Below, piece after piece: positions 35,641 to 47,373 of a stretch of 64,000 nucleotides of DNA (the first letter of the stretch is position 1; the number at the start of each line of letters is the position of its first letter). Both the position numbers and the translations under genes were made by a program. Origin of the DNA: Bacillus massilinigeriensis (GTDB lineage Bacteria > Bacillota > Bacilli > Bacillales > Cytobacillaceae); contig NZ_LT630337.1 of assembly GCF_900117315.1 (NCBI RefSeq), positions 1,456,409 through 1,520,408 on the forward strand, in the 5' to 3' direction. The notes below the pieces were generated by a model that saw only the letters and a program-made list of their open reading frames with translations, did no database searches and was not told the origin of the DNA.

Positions 35641-35880
35641 CTAATTCATATAGACTAAGGTGAGATGAAATGAGCTGTAGATGATTAAACTTAAAAACGT
35701 AAGAACAAAGGTTTTTTTAGTCGATCTAATAATCGTATTACTAATCATAATAGCAAGATAGAAAAAGATTAGAAACATCAAGATATTATAAATAGGCTGA
35801 TCTCGTTTGGATAGCCACTCCATTAAATTATAACCACTCCAAATAATCAATTGAATTAGTATTACAGTGTAGCTCTTCAT
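35641..35880 (-). CDS. Small integral membrane protein, unknown
   Basis: This 79-residue protein has three hydrophobic segments (about 5-18, 31-50 and 56-75) and a central KRDQP turn. Start ATG after AGGTGGTG. I do not recognise the family. It stands alone; the 286-base gap to 36167 holds only AT-rich DNA with presumed promoters. Confidence 0.65.
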   Translation of the reverse strand: MKSYTVILIQLIIWSGYNLMEWLSKRDQPIYNILMFLIFFYLAIMISNTIIRSTKKTFVLTFLSLIIYSSFHLTLVYMN

Positions 35881-36166
35881 TTCACACCACCTATGTCTAT
35901 AATTACATTTCCTTACTAGGATGAAAAAAAGAATATCAATGTATGTATGAAATGTGAAATCTATTATTTAATAATTCATAAACAACTTTGATACTAACAG
36001 ACAACCGGTAAAATACTACTTGATTCCCCACAATATAACAAAACTTATCATTTATGTAACATTTAGATTAAATGAAATATTTATAATTCATCTTATGTTA
36101 AAATATGATGAAAAATGAGGCTAAGTTCGGATAAGTAGTATTTATATAAAAAGCGGGGAACCTATT

Positions 36167-36550
36167 ATGAAAGGATTGCTAGTACTAGTAGTTGCATTAT
36201 TCATCTATTTATCCATCCTTTTCACAGATGAAAAAACAACAGATGAAATTGTCATTGATAATAATATTAAGCAAATACTATTTTTTTCAAAGGAAACAAA
36301 CTTTGATGATGAAGCATCCTATTATGATGCAATTATTGAATTGAAAAAACAATTCCCTAATGAAGTAAATAATATGTTGATTATTTCTTCTGATGACGCA
36401 AAAGAATACTTAGACGAATACGATGTAAAGGAATGCCCTGCAATAGTTGTTGTATATCAAAACAAGGTTTTAACAAGTGTAGATGGACAAATTTCTAAAG
36501 AAAAAATCATAAAACCTATTAAAAATGCATTATCAAAAGAATTATATTGA
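36167..36550 (+). CDS. Membrane-anchored thioredoxin-fold-like protein without CXXC
   Basis: This 127-residue protein has an N-terminal hydrophobic anchor (residues 3-19), then an extracytoplasmic part with a thioredoxin-like beta-alpha-beta pattern: IKQILFFSKETN, NNMLIISSDDAKEYLDEYDV, then KECPAIVVVYQNKVL with a cis-Pro-like CPAI motif, and a C-terminal helix. The position that normally holds CXXC reads FSKETNFD, so no redox pair is present; one Cys remains before the Pro. RBS AAGCGGGGAAC. Function unknown. It is convergent with pdhD. Confidence 0.72.
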   Translation: MKGLLVLVVALFIYLSILFTDEKTTDEIVIDNNIKQILFFSKETNFDDEASYYDAIIELKKQFPNEVNNMLIISSDDAKEYLDEYDVKECPAIVVVYQNKVLTSVDGQISKEKIIKPIKNALSKELY

Positions 36551-36591
36551 ACAATTTCAAATTGATAAAAAAAGTATTTCTTTATTTACAT

Positions 36592-36645
36592 AAAAAGAGG
36601 CATTCCCGTAAGGTACTATTCACCTTATTGGAATGCCTTATTTTC
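36592..36645. terminator. Bidirectional terminator between the thioredoxin-like gene and pdhD
   Basis: GGCATTCC (36599-36606) pairs with GGAATGCC (36630-36637), with an inner AAGGT/ACCTT stem. A5 to the left and TTATTTT to the right serve both directions. Confidence 0.82.
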
Positions 36646-36648
36646 ATA

Positions 36649-38061
36649 TTATTTTACGATATGAATAGGAGTTCCTAATGCAACCTCAGCTGCTTCCATT
36701 GTAATTTCACCCAATGTTGGATGAGCATGGATGGTCATTGCTAAATCTTCAGCAGTCATTCCTGCCTCAATTGCCAGACCTAATTCAGCAATCATATCTG
36801 AAGCACTTGGTCCTGCTATCTGAGCACCAATGACTAAGTTGTCATCTTGACGAGTAACAATCTTTACAAATCCATCTGTACTATCTAATGCTAATGCACG
36901 TCCATTAGCTGCAAATGGGAATTTAGCTGCAACAACACTTATTCCTTCTTCTTTTGCTTGTTTTTCCGTATATCCGACAGTTGCAAGCTCAGGATCTGAG
37001 AATACAACCGCAGGAATACCGAGATAATCAATTTCTGCTGGGTGCCCAGAGATGGCTTCTGCAGCGATTTTTGCTTCATAGGAAGCTTTATGTGCTAGCT
37101 GTGGTCCAGCAACAATATCACCAATTGCATACACATTTGGAATATTGGTACGGCATTGTTTATCAATCTGAATAAGACCACGGTCTGTTAATTCAACTCC
37201 GACCTGTTCAAGTCCAATTTCATCGGTATTTGGACGTCGACCTACCGTTACAAGAACATAGTCAGCTTCAATGGACTTTTCTTCTCCTTTTGCTTCATAG
37301 GTTACTAGAACGCCATCTTCTTTTTCAACGACACCCTTAGCCATTGCTTTCGTAACAATTTCTGCACCCTTTTTCTTCAGGTTACGAGAAACGATTGATG
37401 ACATTTGTTTTTCAAATGCACCCGCAAAAAGCTCATCGCTTCCTTCAAGAATAACAATTTCAGTACCGAAATTCGCATAAGCAGTTCCTAGCTCAACCCC
37501 AATAACTCCGCCACCAATGATGACTATTTTTTTAGGGATTTCAGGCAGACTTAATGCTCCAGTTGAGTTCAATACTCGTTTTGAATATTTAAATGTAGGA
37601 AGCTCTATTGGGCGTGAACCTGTTGCAATAATCACATTCTTAAATGTATAAGTCTGTGCTGAATTCTCAGTCATTACACGGATATTATTAGCATCAACGA
37701 AATAACCTTCTCCACGAACGATATCAACCTTGTTCCCCTTTAGTAATCCTTCGACACCGCCAGTTAACTTTTTCACAACGCTAGCTTTCCACTCTTGAAC
37801 CTTAGTAAAATCAACCTTTACATTTTCAGCGGTAATCCCCATTGATTCAGAATGTAAAGCATGCTCATAACGATGCCCAGCTGATATCAAAGCCTTTGAT
37901 GGAATACAACCAACATTTAAACAAACGCCACCAAGATTTTCTTTTTCTACAATAGTTACTTTTTGTCCTAATTGTGCTGCACGTATAGCAGCTACATAAC
38001 CACCAGGTCCTGCACCTAGAACAAGAGTATCAGTTTCAATTGGGAAATCTCCTACTACCAT
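36649..38061 (-). CDS. pdhD: PdhD, dihydrolipoyl dehydrogenase (E3)
   Basis: This 470-residue FAD enzyme re-oxidises the lipoyl arm of E2 and makes NADH. Seen: [19 protein letters not shown] (FAD), the redox disulfide [13 protein letters not shown] (Cys 47 and 52), the NAD site [16 protein letters not shown] and the active-site His-Glu in IHAHPTLGE. Start ATG after GGAGGCG, nine bases after the pdhC stop. It is the last gene of the operon and closes with a bidirectional terminator. It may also serve other 2-oxo acid dehydrogenases. Confidence 0.97.
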   Translation of the reverse strand: MVVGDFPIETDTLVLGAGPGGYVAAIRAAQLGQKVTIVEKENLGGVCLNVGCIPSKALISAGHRYEHALHSESMGITAENVKVDFTKVQEWKASVVKKLTGGVEGLLKGNKVDIVRGEGYFVDANNIRVMTENSAQTYTFKNVIIATGSRPIELPTFKYSKRVLNSTGALSLPEIPKKIVIIGGGVIGVELGTAYANFGTEIVILEGSDELFAGAFEKQMSSIVSRNLKKKGAEIVTKAMAKGVVEKEDGVLVTYEAKGEEKSIEADYVLVTVGRRPNTDEIGLEQVGVELTDRGLIQIDKQCRTNIPNVYAIGDIVAGPQLAHKASYEAKIAAEAISGHPAEIDYLGIPAVVFSDPELATVGYTEKQAKEEGISVVAAKFPFAANGRALALDSTDGFVKIVTRQDDNLVIGAQIAGPSASDMIAELGLAIEAGMTAEDLAMTIHAHPTLGEITMEAAEVALGTPIHIVK

Positions 38062-38064
38062 TTA

Positions 38065-39378
38065 TTACGCCTCCATTAACAATAATTCTGGATCGTTCAA
38101 CAAACGCTTAATATGGTTAAGAGCATGTTGAGCAGTTGCTCCATCAATAATTCGATGATCAAAGCTTAATGACAATGCAAGGACAGGGGCTGCAACAATT
38201 TCTCCGTCTCTTACAATCGGTTTCTCGGCAATTCGACCAATTCCTAAAATAGCTACTTCAGGATGATTGATAACCGGCGTAAACCACTGACCTCCAGCTG
38301 ATCCGATATTTGTAATCGTACAAGAAGCACCTTTCATTTCATTTGGTGCCAATTTACCTTCACGCGCTTTGGTTGCTAACTCATTTATTTCATTTGAAAT
38401 ATTAAACACAGATTTACGATCTGCATCCTTCACAACAGGGACTAAAAGACCTTTTTCAGTGTCAGCGGCAATCCCAATATTGAAATAATGCTTATGAATA
38501 ATCTCACTAGACGCATCATCAATGGATGTATTCAAAGCAGGGAATTCACGTAATGCACTGGTTAAAGCTTTTACCACATATGGTAAGAATGTAAGCTTAA
38601 TGCCCTTATTAGCAGCTACCTCTTTAAATTTCTTCCGATGAGCAACCAACTTAGTTACATCAACCTCATCCATCAAGGTTACATGTGGAGCTGTATGTTT
38701 TGAATTTACCATTGCTTTGGCAATAGCCTTACGGATACCACTCATTTTTTCACGAGTTTCTGGATATTCTCCAGCTGGAATTGGTTGAGCCGCAGCATTT
38801 GTTTCAGCTATCTCAGCAGTTTCCTCAGCTTTGGCAGGTGCTTCTGTCGCTACTTGTGAACCACCTGTTAGGAATGCATCAATATCAGTTTTTAATACTC
38901 GTCCATTTTTCCCTGTTCCAGCAACATTTCGTATTTCAACACCTTTTTCACGCGCATATTTCCTAACTGAAGGCATAGCAATCACACGTCGATCAGGATC
39001 AACCGGCTCAGGATTTTGACCATTTGCCACCGGTGCAGTTGCTTCCTCTTGAGCAGTGTTTTCTACTGGAGTTTGTTCTTTTGGTTGCTCCTTCGATGTC
39101 TCATCATCTTCTTCACCTTTAAATTTTAAATCTTCATAACCCGGTGCGTCAAATGTGATAAGAACCTGACCAACAGTGGCAACTGTACCCTCATCAACTA
39201 GTACTTCTAGTACTGTACCTTCCACAGGTGAGGGTATTTCTACTACTGCCTTATCATTTTGAACCTCACATAAAATATCGTCTTCTTGAACCTTATCACC
39301 CGATTTTACAAACCATTTAACAATTTCACCTTCATGGATACCTTCACCGATATCAGGCAATTTAAATTGAAATGCCAA
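38065..39378 (-). CDS. pdhC: PdhC, dihydrolipoamide acetyltransferase (E2)
   Basis: This 437-residue core subunit transfers acetyl to CoA. One lipoyl domain (residues 1-80) has the lipoyl Lys 43 in [12 protein letters not shown]. An acidic Glu/Gln-rich linker (about 85-125) follows, then the peripheral-subunit-binding domain (about 130-170, [13 protein letters not shown]). A second Ala-rich linker leads to the acyltransferase domain (about 205-437) with the catalytic [10 protein letters not shown] near the end. One lipoyl domain is usual for bacilli. It starts ATG after GAGGGTG, 87 bases from pdhB. Confidence 0.97.
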   Translation of the reverse strand: MAFQFKLPDIGEGIHEGEIVKWFVKSGDKVQEDDILCEVQNDKAVVEIPSPVEGTVLEVLVDEGTVATVGQVLITFDAPGYEDLKFKGEEDDETSKEQPKEQTPVENTAQEEATAPVANGQNPEPVDPDRRVIAMPSVRKYAREKGVEIRNVAGTGKNGRVLKTDIDAFLTGGSQVATEAPAKAEETAEIAETNAAAQPIPAGEYPETREKMSGIRKAIAKAMVNSKHTAPHVTLMDEVDVTKLVAHRKKFKEVAANKGIKLTFLPYVVKALTSALREFPALNTSIDDASSEIIHKHYFNIGIAADTEKGLLVPVVKDADRKSVFNISNEINELATKAREGKLAPNEMKGASCTITNIGSAGGQWFTPVINHPEVAILGIGRIAEKPIVRDGEIVAAPVLALSLSFDHRIIDGATAQHALNHIKRLLNDPELLLMEA

Positions 39379-39424
39379 TGGAATTCACCCTCCTATTTAT
39401 GCAATCTGTATTAGAGTCAATTTA

Positions 39425-39451
39425 AGTATAAAAGGGGGTTAAAACGCCCCT
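39425..39451 (-). terminator. Weak hairpin between pdhB and pdhC
   Basis: AGGGG/CCCCT (39433-39437 and 39447-39451) forms a short stem with UUUUAUAC after it in the operon RNA. It may cause partial termination or processing between E1 and E2 genes. Confidence 0.4.
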
Positions 39452-39465
39452 CTAATATTTTCATA

Positions 39466-40443
39466 TTAAAATTCAAGTATCTTTTTCGCAGTTTCGATAA
39501 TATCTTTGAAGTTAGGAAGCCATACCCCTTCAGCTTGTGGGAAAGGAAAGACAGTATCCGGACCAGCTACACGTAATACTGGAGCTTCCAGACTCAAAAT
39601 TGCACGATCGTTTATTTCAGCAACCACATTTGCCGCTACTCCTGCTTGCTTTTGTGCTTCTTGAACAACCATAGCTCGGCCTGTTTTTTCTACCGAAGAA
39701 ATAATTGTATCAATATCTATTGGGCTAACTGTTCTTAAATCGATCACCTCAACTGAATGACCTTCTTTTTCAAGCTCTTCAGCCGCTTTTAAAGATTCAT
39801 GTACCATGGCCCCGTAAGTGACAATTGTTAAATCCGTTCCTTCACGTTTAATCTCAGCTTTACCTAATGGAATGGTGTATTCTTCTTCAGGTACCTCTTG
39901 ACGGAAAGAACGATATAGTTTCATATGTTCTAGAAAAATAACAGGATCATTATCACGAATAGCAGAGATTAATAGTCCTTTTGCATCGTAAGGTGTTGAT
40001 GGAATAACAACCTTCAATCCTGGTTGTTGAGCCATTAATCCTTCTAAACTGTCCGCATGCATTTCAGGAGTATGAACTCCTCCTCCAAAAGGAGAACGAA
40101 TTGTTACAGGTGCGCTGTAACGACCTCCAGAACGGTAGCGCATACGTGCTAATTGACCAGAAATAGAATCCATTACTTCATATACAAAACCGAAAAACTG
40201 AATTTCTGGAACAGAACGGAAGCCCTGTAAAGAGAGACCGACAGCTAAACCACCAATACCAGATTCAGCAAGTGGTGTGTCAAAAACACGATCTTCACCG
40301 AATTCCTTTTGAAGACCTTCCGTTGCACGGAAAACCCCGCCGTTCACTCCTACGTCTTCTCCAAAAACTAACACATTCGGATCATTTCGTAGTTCTGTAC
40401 GTAAAGCGTCCGTGATTGCTTGAATCATTGTCATTTGCGCCAT
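39466..40443 (-). CDS. pdhB: PdhB, pyruvate dehydrogenase E1 beta subunit
   Basis: This 325-residue subunit pairs with PdhA in the thiamine diphosphate E1. The transketolase-like domain (about 5-180) has [15 protein letters not shown] and [15 protein letters not shown]; the C-terminal domain (about 200-320) has [11 protein letters not shown]. Start ATG three bases after the pdhA stop (gap 40444-40446), after GGAGTCG, which shows close operon coupling. Product and position are clear. Confidence 0.97.
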   Translation of the reverse strand: MAQMTMIQAITDALRTELRNDPNVLVFGEDVGVNGGVFRATEGLQKEFGEDRVFDTPLAESGIGGLAVGLSLQGFRSVPEIQFFGFVYEVMDSISGQLARMRYRSGGRYSAPVTIRSPFGGGVHTPEMHADSLEGLMAQQPGLKVVIPSTPYDAKGLLISAIRDNDPVIFLEHMKLYRSFRQEVPEEEYTIPLGKAEIKREGTDLTIVTYGAMVHESLKAAEELEKEGHSVEVIDLRTVSPIDIDTIISSVEKTGRAMVVQEAQKQAGVAANVVAEINDRAILSLEAPVLRVAGPDTVFPFPQAEGVWLPNFKDIIETAKKILEF

Positions 40444-40446
40444 GGC

Positions 40447-42132
<1,686 letters not shown>

Positions 42133-42795
42133 CTAATTCGTTTTAATATTTAATTCTGCTTGTTTATAAAATAATAGCTTAGTTTCATTATATTTTTTTG
42201 TTAATCGATTGAAATCTTCTTTATTTTTAATTACTTTTCCATAGGTTTTATTAATCTTAACGATTTGATCCTCAAGTTGATTGATATTCGTTGCTTTATT
42301 TTTTAATAAAAGATAAAGCTGTTGATCATATTCCAAGCCCCGATTGTAGTTCTCATATAATGAATCATGGGTTTTATACCGGTCTTGCATAATATCTTGA
42401 AGCTTTTCTACTTCTTTTTTCGCTTGATCATTCTTAATATCATCAATTAATTTCTCAGCCTTCTTAAATTCTTTTTCAGAGCTGTCCATACTCTCTTGTT
42501 CTTTTTGCATGAGATTTTTTCTTTTTTCTATATTATCTAACGCAGTATCGGATAGTTGATTTATCTGTTCCTGGTCTTTCTTTCCAATTGAAATAATTTT
42601 ATCATATAGAACCTTTTCATCTTTTTCCAATTGAACTAGAGGATCCTGCTGTTCTTCAAAGGTTTTTTCAGCTGTTGCAACTAATTCTAAAACCTCATAA
42701 ATTTTTTCTTCAGGTGATTGACCAAAGCACCCTGTTAATAAGAATACACTACTCACAAACATCAGAATTAGATGTTTATTTCTCAACATTGACAC
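42133..42795 (-). CDS. ykyA: YkyA, coiled-coil lipoprotein
   Basis: This 220-residue lipoprotein has a signal peptide with lipobox LLTGC (Cys at about 23), then almost wholly charged helical coiled coil (DNIEKRKNLMQKEQESMDSS and neighbours). It fits the YkyA putative cell-wall-binding lipoprotein family next to pdhA and def. Start GTG 42795 after GGGGGAG, or ATG 42789. Function unknown. It is divergent from def. Confidence 0.85.
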   Translation of the reverse strand: MSMLRNKHLILMFVSSVFLLTGCFGQSPEEKIYEVLELVATAEKTFEEQQDPLVQLEKDEKVLYDKIISIGKKDQEQINQLSDTALDNIEKRKNLMQKEQESMDSSEKEFKKAEKLIDDIKNDQAKKEVEKLQDIMQDRYKTHDSLYENYNRGLEYDQQLYLLLKNKATNINQLEDQIVKINKTYGKVIKNKEDFNRLTKKYNETKLLFYKQAELNIKTN

Positions 42796-43094
42796 GCCTT
42801 CTCCCCCTTACTAATACGATATTTACTATAGCGATTATCGACATATTTGACAATATAAAATGGAAGTAGAAATTGAATCGTGTTCAAAGCTTGTCCTTTT
42901 TAGAATAGTATGTTTAATTCACTTGAAATATGATGAAATATTAACAAAATCCTTTGGTTCTGTTAGACTTATTTTAATACCTGAAGTAATAATCGTTATT
43001 AGGGAAAGATTGCCTGTAAACTTAATGTCAATTAATTGAAATATTGGCATATTGTAAGTTTTAATCTTAGTACTCACTGGAGGGATTAACAAAC

Positions 43095-43649
43095 ATGTTA
43101 ACAATGGAAGATATCGTACGGGATGGACACCCAACCCTTCGTCAAATAGCTAAAGAGGTACCTCTCCCTGCTTCTTCTGAGGATAGAGATATTTTAAATA
43201 GTCTCCTTGAATTTGTAAAAAATAGTCAAGATCCCAAGATAGCAGAGGAATACGGCTTGCGTCCTGGAATTGGATTAGCAGCACCACAAATTAATGTTTC
43301 AAAGAGAATGATTGCCGTTCATTTACAGGATGAAAAAGACAACTTAATCAGTTACGCACTATTCAATCCTAAAATTGTAAGTCACTCAGTAGAACGTGCT
43401 TATTTAACCTCTGGAGAAGGATGTTTATCAGTCGATGAAGCGATTCCCGGTTATGTTCCGAGACACGCGAGAGTAACCATCAAAGGGGTAGATTTGGAAG
43501 GAAAAGAGGTCAAATTACGATTAAAGGGTATAGCAGCCATCTGTTTCCAGCATGAAATTGATCATTTAAACGGAATTATGTTCTATGACCACATTAATAA
43601 AGATGATCCATTTAAACCAGTGGAAAATGCAATACCTGTTGAAAGATAA
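43095..43649 (+). CDS. def: Peptide deformylase
   Basis: This 184-residue metalloenzyme removes the formyl group from nascent proteins. All three motifs are present: [15 protein letters not shown] (metal Cys) and QHEIDHLNG (metal His and catalytic Glu). The insertion between motifs fits the type II deformylases of Gram-positive bacteria; its place next to ykyA matches B. subtilis ykrB (defB). ATG after GGAGGG. It ends at a terminator. Confidence 0.96.
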   Translation: MLTMEDIVRDGHPTLRQIAKEVPLPASSEDRDILNSLLEFVKNSQDPKIAEEYGLRPGIGLAAPQINVSKRMIAVHLQDEKDNLISYALFNPKIVSHSVERAYLTSGEGCLSVDEAIPGYVPRHARVTIKGVDLEGKEVKLRLKGIAAICFQHEIDHLNGIMFYDHINKDDPFKPVENAIPVER

Positions 43650-43710
43650 TCCATAAACGTCATACCTAGAATGCTCAATATCGGGCAAAACAGAAGAAAA
43701 ATTCAAAAAG

Positions 43711-43756
43711 CTAACAATCTAATTTCTTCTTTATAGGACAGATTGTTAGTTTTTTT
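43711..43756 (+). terminator. Terminator of def
   Basis: CTAACAATCT (43711-43720) pairs with AGATTGTTAG (43740-43749), followed by T7. Confidence 0.82.
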
Positions 43757-43918
43757 GTGTACTCATTAAAAATAAAATGATTATTCCATCTTTAACCATG
43801 AGAAAAATATCTATTTTATCATATAATAGTAGTAAAATAAAAGAAAAAGGCTTATTAAAAATCAGGCTTTTACTTTGGACAAGTATCGTATAAAATTAGA
43901 GTAAGGAGATGTTCCACT

Positions 43919-43990
43919 ATGTTAAAGAACCTTAAAAAAAAGCTTCTAAAACAGTGGAGAGATTTGCTTAGAAAAAAATCAATTGCATAA
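43919..43990 (+). CDS. Putative 23-residue cationic microprotein
   Basis: A 23-codon frame, MLKNLKKKLLKQWRDLLRKK then SIA, follows a strong GTAAGGAGATG ribosome-binding site at eight bases and ends six bases before a strong terminator. A -10-like TATAAA (43889-43894) lies 24 bases before that AGG site. The peptide is strongly basic (nine Lys/Arg to one Asp) and amphipathic, as in membrane-active helices or RNA-binding peptides. It is too short for usual gene calling. The gene-like layout (promoter, site, frame, terminator) is seen; function is unknown. It could also be the leader of a small RNA. Confidence 0.5.
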   Translation: MLKNLKKKLLKQWRDLLRKKSIA

Positions 43991-43995
43991 TATTA

Positions 43996-44024
43996 AAGCC
44001 CTTCATTTTTCGAAGGGCTTCTTC
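43996..44024 (+). terminator. Terminator after the microprotein gene
   Basis: AAGCCCTTC (43996-44004) pairs with GAAGGGCTT (44012-44020), followed by CTTCCTT. It lies before rpoY, which needs its own promoter in 44025-44160. Confidence 0.75.
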
Positions 44025-44167
44025 CTTCTAACATCTCAATACATATATACTTCTTACCACTTACTTCTAATTGAGGAGAATTTTCAATAATAAATGAAAA
44101 AAAATGAAATAAGTGTTATTTTTATATATAATAGAAAAAGTTATACGGAATAAGGAGCGAATAAATC

Positions 44168-44380
44168 ATGATTTTTAAAGTTTTTTATCAAGAGACTAAA
44201 ACAGAAATACCTGTACGTGAAAATACGAAAACGTTATTTATTGAAGCAGAATCTGAACGTGACGTTCGAACAAAATTGGCAAACAAACCATTTAATATTG
44301 AGTTTGTTACCGAAGTTAAAGGAGCATTCTTAGAATATGAAAAACAAAAGGAAGAATTCAAAGTATTGGAGATTGGATAA
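44168..44380 (+). CDS. rpoY: RNA polymerase epsilon subunit (RpoY)
   Basis: This 70-residue protein has the family sequence [20 protein letters not shown] and ends [17 protein letters not shown]. RpoY is an accessory subunit of Firmicute RNA polymerase, proposed to protect against phage inhibitors. ATG after AAGGAGCG. It lies three bases before rnjA, the conserved rpoY-rnjA operon. Confidence 0.93.
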   Translation: MIFKVFYQETKTEIPVRENTKTLFIEAESERDVRTKLANKPFNIEFVTEVKGAFLEYEKQKEEFKVLEIG

Positions 44381-44383
44381 CGT

Positions 44384-46051
44384 ATGAAATTTGTAAAAAA
44401 TGATCAAACTGCTGTATTTGCTCTAGGAGGACTAGGGGAAATCGGTAAAAATACTTATGGCGTGCAGTTTCAAGATGAAATCATCTTGATAGATGCCGGA
44501 ATAAAATTCCCTGAAGATGAACTGCTCGGCATAGATTATGTCATACCTGATTATTCCTACCTTGTCAAAAATGAGGATAAAATAAAGGGATTATTTGTTA
44601 CTCATGGTCATGAAGACCATATTGGAGGAATTCCTTATCTTCTTCGTCAAATCAATGTACCAATATACGGCGGGAAGCTCGCATTAGGTTTAATACGTAA
44701 CAAATTAGAAGAACACGGTTTATTAAGACAAGCTAAGCTTTACGAAATTAAAGAAGATGACATCATCAAATTCCGCAAAACCTCTGTCACTTTTTTTAGA
44801 ACAACCCATAGCATTCCTGATTCTTATGGAATTGTTGTCAAAACTCCTCCAGGACAAATCGTTCATACCGGTGATTTTAAATTTGATTTCACCCCTGTCG
44901 GTGAACCAGCTAATTTAACCAAAATGGCTGAAATAGGTAAAGAAGGAGTCCTATGCTTATTATCGGATAGTACAAATAGTGAGGTTCCTGATTTTACTAT
45001 GTCAGAACGTCGTGTTGGCGAAAGTATTCATGATATTTTTCGTAAGGTGGATGGCCGTGTCATATTTGCAACCTTTGCATCCAATATCCACCGGCTTCAA
45101 CAAGTTACAGAAGCTGCTGTGATGAATGGAAGAAAAGTTGCCGTATTTGGACGCAGTATGGAAGCTGCAATCGAAATCGGTCTTGAACTAGGCTATATTC
45201 GTGCACCTAAGGATACTTTTATTGATGCTCAGCAGATCAATCGATTACCTGCAAATCAAGTCACTATCCTCTGTACTGGAAGCCAAGGAGAGCCAATGGC
45301 TGCATTATCGAGAATCGCCAATGGAACGCATAGACAAATACAGATTAATCCTGGTGATACAGTTGTATTTTCTTCTTCTCCTATTCCAGGAAATACAATT
45401 AGTGTTTCTAGAACGATTAATATGCTTTTTAAAGCTGGAGCAGATGTAATCCATGGAAAATTAAATAATATTCATACATCTGGTCATGGTGGTCAGGAAG
45501 AACAAAAATTGATGCTTCGATTAATCAAGCCTAAATTTTTCATGCCTATACATGGAGAATATCGAATGCAGCTAATGCATTCTAAGCTTGCTATTGATTG
45601 TGGAGTCAATGAGGAAAATTGTTTTATTATGGATAACGGTGAAGTTTTAGCGTTATCAGAAGATAGTGCACAAGTAGCTGGAAAAATTCCTTCAGGCTCC
45701 GTTTATATCGATGGTAATGGTGTCGGTGATATTGGAAATATAGTACTGAGGGACCGCCGCATTCTTTCTGAAGAAGGGCTAGTGGTTGTGGTAGTGAGCA
45801 TCAATATGAATGACTTTAAGATTGCTGCTGGACCTGATTTAATTTCCAGAGGTTTTGTTTATATGAGAGAATCTGGAGATTTAATTAATGACGCTCAAAG
45901 TTTAATAACTAAGCATCTTAGCAAGGTTATGGAACGAAAGACTACCCAGTGGTCTGAAATAAAAAATGAAATAACAGAAACCTTGGCACCTTTCCTATAT
46001 GAAAAAACAAAGCGTCGACCTATGATTTTACCTATTATTATGGAAGTTTGA
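44384..46051 (+). CDS. rnjA: Ribonuclease J1
   Basis: This 555-residue beta-CASP metallo-beta-lactamase RNase has 5'-3' exo- and endonuclease activity and is central to mRNA decay in bacilli. Metal motif: [11 protein letters not shown], then HSIPDSYG and HTGDFKFD; the beta-CASP motifs include the SDSTNSE, the GSQGEP and the HTSGHGG segments. The C-terminal domain is complete. Co-transcribed with rpoY. In B. subtilis GapA with SR1P binds RNase J1; the SR1-like locus is about 10 kb away. Confidence 0.97.
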   Translation: MKFVKNDQTAVFALGGLGEIGKNTYGVQFQDEIILIDAGIKFPEDELLGIDYVIPDYSYLVKNEDKIKGLFVTHGHEDHIGGIPYLLRQINVPIYGGKLALGLIRNKLEEHGLLRQAKLYEIKEDDIIKFRKTSVTFFRTTHSIPDSYGIVVKTPPGQIVHTGDFKFDFTPVGEPANLTKMAEIGKEGVLCLLSDSTNSEVPDFTMSERRVGESIHDIFRKVDGRVIFATFASNIHRLQQVTEAAVMNGRKVAVFGRSMEAAIEIGLELGYIRAPKDTFIDAQQINRLPANQVTILCTGSQGEPMAALSRIANGTHRQIQINPGDTVVFSSSPIPGNTISVSRTINMLFKAGADVIHGKLNNIHTSGHGGQEEQKLMLRLIKPKFFMPIHGEYRMQLMHSKLAIDCGVNEENCFIMDNGEVLALSEDSAQVAGKIPSGSVYIDGNGVGDIGNIVLRDRRILSEEGLVVVVVSINMNDFKIAAGPDLISRGFVYMRESGDLINDAQSLITKHLSKVMERKTTQWSEIKNEITETLAPFLYEKTKRRPMILPIIMEV

Positions 46052-46053
46052 AC

Positions 46054-46086
46054 AAAAGCACCAAACCGCTAAGTTTGGTGCTTTTT
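46054..46086. terminator. Terminator between rnjA and ktrC
   Basis: AAAGCACCAAAC (46055-46066) pairs with GTTTGGTGCTTT (46073-46084), followed by T on the plus side. Confidence 0.85.
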
Positions 46087-46107
46087 GTGTATCAATTTTT
46101 AGTCTGT

Positions 46108-46767
46108 TTAGGCCATGACCTTCTTTTCAAATCGATTAATGTCATTGTCTGCTCCAATTACAATTAGAATGTCATCTTCTTCAATCGTTTCATTTGCTTG
46201 TGGAGAGACGATTATGTCGTTGTTTCTTTTAATCGCAACGATATTGATTCCATACTTGGCACGAATATCCAAATCAATAATTGTGTGTCCTGCAAGCTTT
46301 CCCCTTGCAACAATCTCAACAATACTGTGTTCGTCAGAAAGCTCCAAATAGTCTAAGACATTATTTGAGATAATATTATTAGCGATCCTTCGTCCCATGT
46401 CCCTTTCGGGGTGAACAACATGATCTGCCCCAATTTTTCTTAATACTTTTTCATGATAATCATTTTGTGCCTTAACAGTTATATTTTTAACTCCTAATTC
46501 CTTTAAGATAATAGTCGTTAAAATACTTGCTTGAATATTATCACCAATTGCAACAATGACATGATCAAAATTGCGAATTCCAAGGCTTTTGATTACTGAT
46601 TCATCTGTTGCATCTCCTACAACAGCATGTGAAGCAATCATGGAATACTCATTTACCCGATCCTCGTTTGTATCTATAGCCATAACCTCCATACCCTGCT
46701 CTGAAAGTGTACGGCATATACTCCCCCCAAATCGACCTAATCCAATGACAGCAAATTCTTTTTTCAC
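46108..46767 (-). CDS. ktrC: KtrC, cytosolic gating subunit of K+ uptake
   Basis: This 219-residue RCK protein has an RCK_N Rossmann domain (VIGLGRFGGSICRTLSEQG, residues about 6-120) that binds NAD or ATP and an RCK_C domain (about 140-219). It gates KtrD-type potassium channels. In B. subtilis KtrC binds c-di-AMP through RCK_C. Start GTG after GGAGG. It is a single gene; the partner channel is not in the window. Position next to rnjA matches ykqB. Confidence 0.93.
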   Translation of the reverse strand: MKKEFAVIGLGRFGGSICRTLSEQGMEVMAIDTNEDRVNEYSMIASHAVVGDATDESVIKSLGIRNFDHVIVAIGDNIQASILTTIILKELGVKNITVKAQNDYHEKVLRKIGADHVVHPERDMGRRIANNIISNNVLDYLELSDEHSIVEIVARGKLAGHTIIDLDIRAKYGINIVAIKRNNDIIVSPQANETIEEDDILIVIGADNDINRFEKKVMA

Positions 46768-46849
46768 GATGATTCCTCCGGATAGTACTTAATCAAATAT
46801 GTACTCATTTTAGCATAATAAGTTAAAAAGAAAAGAAATAATATCATTC

Positions 46850-46894
46850 AACAAAATAAAGGTGAATGGCATTTTTAAGATACCAGACACCTTT
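46850..46894 (-). terminator. Terminator after ykuV
   Basis: AAAGGTG (46858-46864) pairs with CACCTTT (46888-46894) with an inner GG/CC pair; the minus-strand RNA continues AUUUUGUU. Confidence 0.65.
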
Positions 46895-46915
46895 AAAGAT
46901 AAACTATACTAGTTT

Positions 46916-47371
46916 TTATTCAACGTTCTCAGCTTCATTTATTAATCGGATAACACGCCTTTCAAGCATTTTTATTCCACCACTGCCAACCTGAAAGTGA
47001 CGTAACACACCATCCTTATCGAAAACATAATAAGCAGGGACGCATCGATTATCCATTGTATCACTCAATTTATGTTCACCATCAACTAATATAGGTTGTG
47101 TAATTCCCTCTTTTTCAGCTGTAAGCTTAATAAGACCCTCATCTAAATCATCTTCTGAACGTGGCATATGAACAGCCACAACATTTAATTTACCCTTATA
47201 TTGGTCTCTTAAATTATTTATATTAGACATGTATGCTTTACATAAATGACAGCTAACGGACCAGAAATGGAGTAGTGTCGGTTTTTCACCAACAAGTTGA
47301 TCTTTTGTAACCTCCCCATTGATCCATAAGGTAGATCCGGTTAATTCCGGCATTGGTTCTCTCAATTTCAT
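46916..47371 (-). CDS. ykuV: YkuV, thioredoxin-like thiol-disulfide protein
   Basis: This 151-residue cytosolic thioredoxin-fold protein has the active site HFWSVSCHLCKAYM (CHLC) and the VPAYYVFD cis-Pro region. It closely resembles B. subtilis YkuV, a thiol-disulfide oxidoreductase. ATG two bases after the ykuR stop region, with AAGGGAATG upstream. It ends the dapH-ykuR-ykuV row. Confidence 0.92.
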   Translation of the reverse strand: MKLREPMPELTGSTLWINGEVTKDQLVGEKPTLLHFWSVSCHLCKAYMSNINNLRDQYKGKLNVVAVHMPRSEDDLDEGLIKLTAEKEGITQPILVDGEHKLSDTMDNRCVPAYYVFDKDGVLRHFQVGSGGIKMLERRVIRLINEAENVE

Positions 47372-47373
47372 GA

